25,350 bases of DNA from a virus: positions 1 to 25,350 of IMG/VR virus record IMGVR_UViG_3300047095_000140; one strand, given 5' to 3'. Below, in pieces: positions 21,971 to 25,350 of this stretch. The position numbers and the translations under genes are program-made. Position 1 is the stretch's first letter; each line of letters starts with the position of its first letter. Under the pieces are notes generated by a model, which worked only from the letters and a program-made list of their open reading frames with translations, did not search any database and was not told the DNA's origin.

Positions 21971-22472
21971 CTTCCCCGCATCACTGGCGCTGATCCTAAA
22001 ATCAGAAGGCGGCTTTGTAAATCATAAAAATGATCCCGGCGGCATGACAAACCTCGGCGTGACGCGCAATGTTTGGAGGGAGTGGGTAAATCGAGATGTT
22101 GACGAGGCCGAGGTGCGAGCCTTGACGCCCGAGCTGGTGACGCCGCTCTACAAACAGCGATACTGGGATGCCTGCAAGTGCGACGATCTGCCCCGAGGCG
22201 TGGATTATGCGGTGTTTGACGCTGCGGTGAACATGGGGCCCGGACGCGCCGCAAAGCTGTTGCAAGCGGCGCTAGAGGTAAAAGCTGATGGCAGTATCGG
22301 CAGGGCCACGATCGCTGCTGCGACCGCTGCCGATCCGGTTGAGCTGCTGGAGGCGTTTAGCCTGGGTAAGGAAGCGTTTTACCAAAGCCTGCCGACTTTT
22401 GCGACGTTCGGCAAAGGTTGGCTTAACCGTGTGGCGCACGTGCAAGATGCGGCAGAGGGGATGATGGGTTAG
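21960..22472 (+). CDS. Endolysin: GH108 muramidase with peptidoglycan-binding domain
   Basis: A 170-aa protein. Residues 11-35 (LILKSEGGFVNHKNDPGG, then MTNLGVT) are the GH108 catalytic signature, with Glu16 in E-G-G the likely acid; it cleaves N-acetylmuramic acid-N-acetylglucosamine bonds in peptidoglycan. Residues about 82-165 (DYAVFDAAVNMGPGRAAKLL, then DGSIGRATIAA) match the PG_binding_3 domain usually fused to GH108. ATG at 21960 is chosen because GAGGG at 21950-21954 lies 5 bases upstream; ATG 21942 is in frame but lacks a good site. There is no signal peptide or N-terminal membrane segment, so it needs a holin for release. It is the last plus-strand gene; the convergent cluster ends 24 bases later. 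Confidence 0.94.
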   Translation: MLSNFPASLALILKSEGGFVNHKNDPGGMTNLGVTRNVWREWVNRDVDEAEVRALTPELVTPLYKQRYWDACKCDDLPRGVDYAVFDAAVNMGPGRAAKLLQAALEVKADGSIGRATIAAATAADPVELLEAFSLGKEAFYQSLPTFATFGKGWLNRVAHVQDAAEGMMG

Positions 22473-22496
22473 ATTGAATTAGTATCTCGCGGTCGG

Positions 22497-22613
22497 TCAT
22501 CGCATCACCAGCACTGTGCAGATAATGACCAACACGACAACCACCAAGCCGATCCTGCCGCAGTCGGCAAAGCCTTCTGAATACCCTTCGTCGTAATCAT
22601 TCCAGTTACCCAT
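22497..22613 (-). CDS. Micro-protein with single TM helix (38 aa)
   Basis: A 38-aa minus-strand frame with a strong GGAGGA about 4-5 bases before ATG. The protein has an acidic aromatic N-terminus (GNWNDYDEGYSEGFADCG) and a C-terminal membrane helix (GLVVVVLVIICTVLVM), ending in Arg. It overlaps the zinc-ribbon gene by 8 bases in another frame. It is the last gene of the cluster. The strong ribosome site, clean hydrophobic helix and overlap support a real gene; the function is unknown. The topology, with the N-terminus possibly outside, could suit a small regulator of a membrane enzyme, but this is speculation. Confidence 0.65.
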   Translation of the reverse strand: MGNWNDYDEGYSEGFADCGRIGLVVVVLVIICTVLVMR

Positions 22614-22761
22614 AAATCCTCCGATCTTTTACCGCCAGAAAAGATACGCTCTTTCGCTCAAAGCAGCTTTTGCATTTCCATATCCGGCGCGTGCCTTTTG
22701 TGATCTTGACAAGTTTGTAGCCTGCCTCCCGTCGGCAGGACTGGCAGACGGGGGCGATCAT
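22606..22761 (-). CDS. Zinc-ribbon micro-protein (51 aa)
   Basis: A 51-aa minus-strand frame starting MIAPVCQSCRREAGYKLV. Four cysteines are spaced as two CxxC knuckles (Cys6/Cys9 and Cys30/Cys33) separated by 20 residues, the classic zinc-ribbon geometry, with basic residues between them (KITKGTRRIWKCKSC). Such small zinc ribbons in phages may bind nucleic acid or a host protein such as RNA polymerase; no specific role is claimed. The start overlaps the stop of the 62-aa gene as ATGA, so translation is probably coupled. It ends 8 bases inside the 38-aa gene. Confidence 0.75.
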   Translation of the reverse strand: MIAPVCQSCRREAGYKLVKITKGTRRIWKCKSCFERKSVSFLAVKDRRIYG

Positions 22762-22946
22762 CGCCGGGCCTTCTTCACGTTGTTAAGCCCCAACACTTGT
22801 ATCTCATAGCGGCGCATCGTGGCAGACACGTCGGTGTGCGCGACTGGCGTCGGCACAAACTTATTGTTGGCATCGACGACGTAGATGTTACGGCTGCGGA
22901 GATACGCTATGGCGGCGTCTAGCTTCGTGGTTAGGTTCGTTTCCAT
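22758..22946 (-). CDS. Small protein of unknown function (62 aa)
   Basis: A 62-aa protein: an N-terminal helix (NLTTKLDAAIAYLRSRNIYV), a short strand region (VVDANNKFVPTPVAHTDVSA), and a basic C-terminal tail (MRRYEIQ, then NNVKKARR). A helix followed by strands and a basic tail could be a small winged-helix-like or DNA-binding fold, but I recognise no family. AAGGAGG at 22956-22962 gives it a near-perfect ribosome site, inside the upstream gene, which it overlaps by 16 bases. Confidence 0.75.
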   Translation of the reverse strand: METNLTTKLDAAIAYLRSRNIYVVDANNKFVPTPVAHTDVSATMRRYEIQVLGLNNVKKARR

Positions 22947-23143
22947 TTGGTCGTTGCCTCCTTAAAGAGTTCGATCCGTTCCCGCGTAACCCGCAGGCTG
23001 TTATACCGCTGGTGCAGACGCTCCAACACCACGATACGCCGTAGATTGGCGCGCTCCTCATTCAACATATCCAGCACCTCGGCTTCGGTCTTGGTGCCAA
23101 GCGTGTGGTTCAGCTCACGCCAGGTTAGCTTTTGTGTTTTCAA
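22931..23143 (-). CDS. Small helical phage protein (70 aa), function unknown
   Basis: A 70-aa protein, almost wholly helical and charged: KLTWRELNHTLGTKTEAEVL, then DMLNEERANLRRIVVLERLH and RYNSLRVTRERIELFKEA. The pattern L-T-W-R-E-L, E-x-E-V-L-x-x-L-x-x-E, then R-x-H-Q-R-Y-x-x-L-R-x-x-R-E-R-x-E-L occurs in small proteins of other phages without known role. The start is TTG at 23143; the GGAGGA six bases upstream and the MKTQKLTW reading support it. It overlaps the 54-aa gene by 29 bases. Confidence 0.75.
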   Translation of the reverse strand: MKTQKLTWRELNHTLGTKTEAEVLDMLNEERANLRRIVVLERLHQRYNSLRVTRERIELFKEATTKWKRT

Positions 23144-23279
23144 TTTGTTCCTCCAGTTTGGCGATGGTTCGCATCACCTTAATTAACCCGCGCTTGGCGA
23201 CCGCATACTGTCGTTCTCGAATCACCAGTTCCCGTAATGCAACCTTCAGTTTGGCTTTCGCCTGTTCTTGCCTTGTCAT
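23115..23279 (-). CDS. Coiled-coil micro-protein (54 aa)
   Basis: A 54-aa minus-strand frame, MTRQEQAKAKLKVALRELVI followed by RERQYAVAKRGLIKVMRTIA and KLEEQIENTKANLA. It is rich in Lys, Arg, Glu and Leu with a heptad-like pattern, so a coiled coil is likely. AAGGAG lies 7 bases before ATG, and the ATG begins directly after the HNH stop. Its 3' end overlaps the TTG-started 70-aa gene by 29 bases. Function unknown; both this and the 70-aa protein could pair as helical partners, which is only a suggestion from composition. Confidence 0.7.
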   Translation of the reverse strand: MTRQEQAKAKLKVALRELVIRERQYAVAKRGLIKVMRTIAKLEEQIENTKANLA

Positions 23280-23762
23280 TTATTTGCTCCTTGCAAATGC
23301 GCCGTGAAATTTATCTCTGGCTTCCGTAGCGACAAGTTCTGCCAATTCAAAATCGCTAAAGAAACCAATATGCTTGCGGGTCTTATTTACTCGTAAAACA
23401 ACGCGCCATTTTTTAGTCTGTTTGTACCATTGAACATTCTTTGCCCCAGATATGCTATCTGCGCGCAAACGAGCGTTGTACTGATTTTCAGTTCTAGTCG
23501 CTGCGCGTAAGTTCTCTACGCGGCTATTGTTGGGGTTAGCGTCAATGTGGTCTATCTCATCAGGCAACCAACCATAGTGATATAGAAATACAAGCCGGTG
23601 CAAATAATAAATGTGATCGTCAATGTGTATGGTTCTGCGCCCATTTTTTAGCCCGCACCCTGCTAAATCACCGACGTGGACGCAATGCGAGCGAGAAATT
23701 TTCCAGTATAAAAGCCCATCAGCGTAAGAAAATAAATGCTGCAAATACTGTTGTGTAATCAT
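23280..23762 (-). CDS. HNH endonuclease with AP2 domain, in the helicase cluster
   Basis: A 160-aa protein with His55 (YLHRLVFLY), the EIDHIDANPNNSRVENL core (Asp71-His72, Asn78/79, Asn84) and Asn93 of the HNH fold, then an AP2-like DNA-binding domain at about 105-157 (GAKNVQWYKQTKKWRVVLRV, then HIGFFSDFELAE). The same two-domain layout and similar phrases (HRLVWLYEYG versus HRLVFLYHYG, EIDHI) appear in the endonuclease at 630-1148, so the two are relatives but not recent copies. Its ATG overlaps the helicase stop (ATGA). The DNA is AT-richer than the helicase gene, consistent with an independent insertion. Confidence 0.92.
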   Translation of the reverse strand: MITQQYLQHLFSYADGLLYWKISRSHCVHVGDLAGCGLKNGRRTIHIDDHIYYLHRLVFLYHYGWLPDEIDHIDANPNNSRVENLRAATRTENQYNARLRADSISGAKNVQWYKQTKKWRVVLRVNKTRKHIGFFSDFELAELVATEARDKFHGAFARSK

Positions 23763-25093
23763 TTTAGAGAATCCATCGCTAGGTCAGATAAAGAGCGTTT
23801 GTCGTGCAATGCTACGTAAATCTTTTCGTCTACCGTGTCCTCGGTCAGCAGGACGTAAACCCACACCGCGTGCCGCTGGCCGCTGCGGTGTAGCCGCCCG
23901 ATGGTCTGCTCGAACAGTTCCAGCGACCACGGCAACGACAGGAACACCATGTGACAGCCACCGAATTGCAGGTTGAGGCCGTGGCCCGCCGACTTCGGGT
24001 GCGCCAGCAGCAGCTCGACCTTACCGGCGTTCCAACGCTCGATGGCGTCCGGTTCGTCCAGCGTCACCGCACGCGGGTAGCGGCGCTGTAGTTCGGCCAG
24101 TTCCTCTTGGTATTGGTAGGCGATGATCGTGTTGGCGTGCTGGTTCTCTGTTAGCAGGTCGTCCAGCAGTTCAAACTTGTGGTCGGAAAACCACACCGGC
24201 TTTTGCGTCACGATGAACTTGCCGGGTCTGGTCGGATGTGGCTTTTTCGTCGTGTCGTAGACGAAGCCGCTGCTCATCTGTTGCAGCTTGCCCGTCACCA
24301 CACCGGCGTTCGCGGCGATGGCCTGGGCGTCGGGGAACTGCACCATGAAGTCCTTTTTCATGGTCTTGTATTCCGTCATCTCCATCGCGCAACGCATCTC
24401 GACGATGTGCAGCGGCGGCAGCTTGTCCTTGTATTCGCCAGCATCCAAGACAAACGTCGCCTTGCGGATACGCTCCATGACCATCGGCAGCGCGTCGGCG
24501 CGCGGCTCCCAGTCGCCGTAGTCACGGTTGATGCAGTGGAAATACTGTTGCAGAAAGGCACCCTTGCTGCGGCCAAGAAGTGACTGGTCGATGACCTTGC
24601 ATTGGCCGAATACGTCCTCCAGCCCGTTGCTGGTGAACGAGCCGGTCAGCCCCCACCGGATCGGCATGGCGTCCAGCACCTTCAGCAGTGCCTTGAACCG
24701 CTTGCCCGACGGATTTTTAAGGCGCGTCAGCTCGTCGAACACCACGCCGTCAAACTGCAACGGCTGTTCGGCCAGCCATTGCAGGTTGTCGTAGGTGGCG
24801 ACCACGACCTGCACGTTGGCTCGCAACGCCTTGACGCGCTGCGTCGGTGTGCCGATGACGACCGACAAGGACAACTCGGGTGCCCACAGCTTGATCTCAG
24901 TCGGCCAGACCGAATCGGCCACGCGTTTAGGCGCGACGACCAGAAACCGCTGCACCACGCCGGCGCGCAGCATGTCGCGCATGGCGGTGAGCGTCAACGC
25001 GGTCTTACCCGCACCAACGGGGGCAAGAATCATCGCCCTGTCCGACTCGAACAGGAAGTCAGCGGCTAGTTCTTGATAAGGCCGGAGTGCCAT
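23759..25093 (-). CDS. SNF2-type helicase / DNA-dependent ATPase
   Basis: A 444-aa superfamily 2 ATPase with the motif order of SNF2 proteins. The Q-like start is LRPYQELAADFL (3-14), motif I APVGAGKTA (24-32), motif II DELT at 120-123 (in place of the usual DEAH), motif III LTGSFTSN (149-156), motif V HPKSAGHGLNLQ (365-376) and motif VI QTIGRLHRSGQ (396-406). It probably translocates on DNA in replication, recombination or repair, or supports transcription. Phages commonly carry this short form beside a VRR-NUC nuclease, as here, where the upstream gene overlaps it by 28 bases. AAGGAG lies 7 bases before ATG. All key motifs are intact. Confidence 0.94.
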   Translation of the reverse strand: MALRPYQELAADFLFESDRAMILAPVGAGKTALTLTAMRDMLRAGVVQRFLVVAPKRVADSVWPTEIKLWAPELSLSVVIGTPTQRVKALRANVQVVVATYDNLQWLAEQPLQFDGVVFDELTRLKNPSGKRFKALLKVLDAMPIRWGLTGSFTSNGLEDVFGQCKVIDQSLLGRSKGAFLQQYFHCINRDYGDWEPRADALPMVMERIRKATFVLDAGEYKDKLPPLHIVEMRCAMEMTEYKTMKKDFMVQFPDAQAIAANAGVVTGKLQQMSSGFVYDTTKKPHPTRPGKFIVTQKPVWFSDHKFELLDDLLTENQHANTIIAYQYQEELAELQRRYPRAVTLDEPDAIERWNAGKVELLLAHPKSAGHGLNLQFGGCHMVFLSLPWSLELFEQTIGRLHRSGQRHAVWVYVLLTEDTVDEKIYVALHDKRSLSDLAMDSLK

Positions 25094-25347
25094 TGGTCAA
25101 CTCCTTCCTTTGTCCATAAGCATGCGTAGTTCTGTTGTGTGCGGCGCATTTCCTCGGCAAACAAGCCTTGCAACTTGGAGCGCCGGCCGTGGGGTGCTTT
25201 CAACTCCACGAACCATGTGCCGCCATTCGGCAGGCAGGCGATGCGATCTGCCACACCGCGCTGCGAGGGCGACTTGAACTTGTAGGTGCGCCCGCCGCTG
25301 CGCTGCACGACCCAATCAAAATAGTGTTCGACTTCTTTTTCTAGCAT
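25066..25347 (-). CDS. VRR-NUC domain nuclease
   Basis: A 93-aa protein, the usual size of a stand-alone phage VRR-NUC. Conserved residues are visible: Glu4/Glu6 in the first helix, KFKSPSQRGVADRIACLP with Asp34, WFVELKAPHG with the Glu48-x-Lys50 pair, and Gln60. This is the PD-(D/E)xK nuclease core, likely acting on branched or junction DNA together with the neighbouring SNF2 helicase. The ATG at 25347 is three bases from the window edge, so its ribosome site and promoter, and any upstream extension, cannot be seen. It overlaps the helicase gene by 28 bases. Confidence 0.9.
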   Translation of the reverse strand: MLEKEVEHYFDWVVQRSGGRTYKFKSPSQRGVADRIACLPNGGTWFVELKAPHGRRSKLQGLFAEEMRRTQQNYACLWTKEGVDQWHSGLIKN

Positions 25348-25350
25348 GTT

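Noticed and set aside
22473-22496. Bidirectional terminator between the convergent endolysin gene and micro-gene cluster
   Set aside because: No stem with a T-run was found in the 24-base gap, so no terminator is called.

Overview
The window is a contiguous piece of a tailed double-stranded DNA phage with a P22-like (podovirus-type) virion plan. This is shown by a P22-type portal, a scaffold followed by a P22 gp5-like coat protein, gp4-like and gp10-like tail-hub proteins, three consecutive large internal (ejection-type) proteins and a tailspike-like beta-helix protein. I see no integrase, repressor, tRNA or bacterial housekeeping gene. Strong Shine-Dalgarno sites and many ATGA or TAATG overlaps indicate a bacterial, Gram-negative-type host. 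The GH108 endolysin with a 3-TM holin fits Proteobacteria, but the host cannot be named from this sequence.

Layout, plus strand (137-22472): a low-complexity leader; packaging genes (terminase small subunit, an HNH-AP2 endonuclease wedged between the terminase genes, terminase large subunit); a 47-aa basic protein; portal; two small accessory proteins; scaffold; coat; a decoration-like protein; a 57-aa protein with an AT-hook-like tail; gp4-like protein; a free-standing HNH endonuclease on the opposite strand; a short fibre-like protein; gp10-like protein; a 631-aa fibre; a 59-aa protein; a 554-aa beta-helix tailspike; a 160-aa protein resembling a tailspike head-binding domain; a small membrane protein; a 111-aa protein; three ejection-type proteins; and a lysis block of four small membrane proteins plus a muramidase.

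Layout, minus strand (25347 down to 22497): a tightly overlapping cluster that converges on the lysis genes. It holds a VRR-NUC nuclease, an SNF2-type helicase, a third HNH (AP2) endonuclease, and five very small proteins. These are two helical coiled-coil types, one unknown, one zinc ribbon and one single-TM peptide. The short genes are easily missed because they are 38-70 codons long and overlap.

How it fits together: terminase and portal package DNA into a scaffold-built gp5-like head. The gp4-like and gp10-like proteins close the portal and carry fibre and spike proteins, the ejection proteins deliver DNA through the envelope, and the holins and muramidase release progeny. The helicase-nuclease pair is probably part of DNA metabolism whose remaining genes lie beyond 25350. 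Three HNH endonucleases sit at conserved gene borders, consistent with intron-less homing genes. The most variable-looking part is the AT-richer receptor-binding section at about 13140-16220, which looks like a swapped host-range module. I found no clear evidence of a wholly new biological system. The best leads are the micro-gene cluster at 22497-23279, the endonuclease placement, the AT-hook protein, the separate spike adaptor, and terminator hairpins inside the virion operon.
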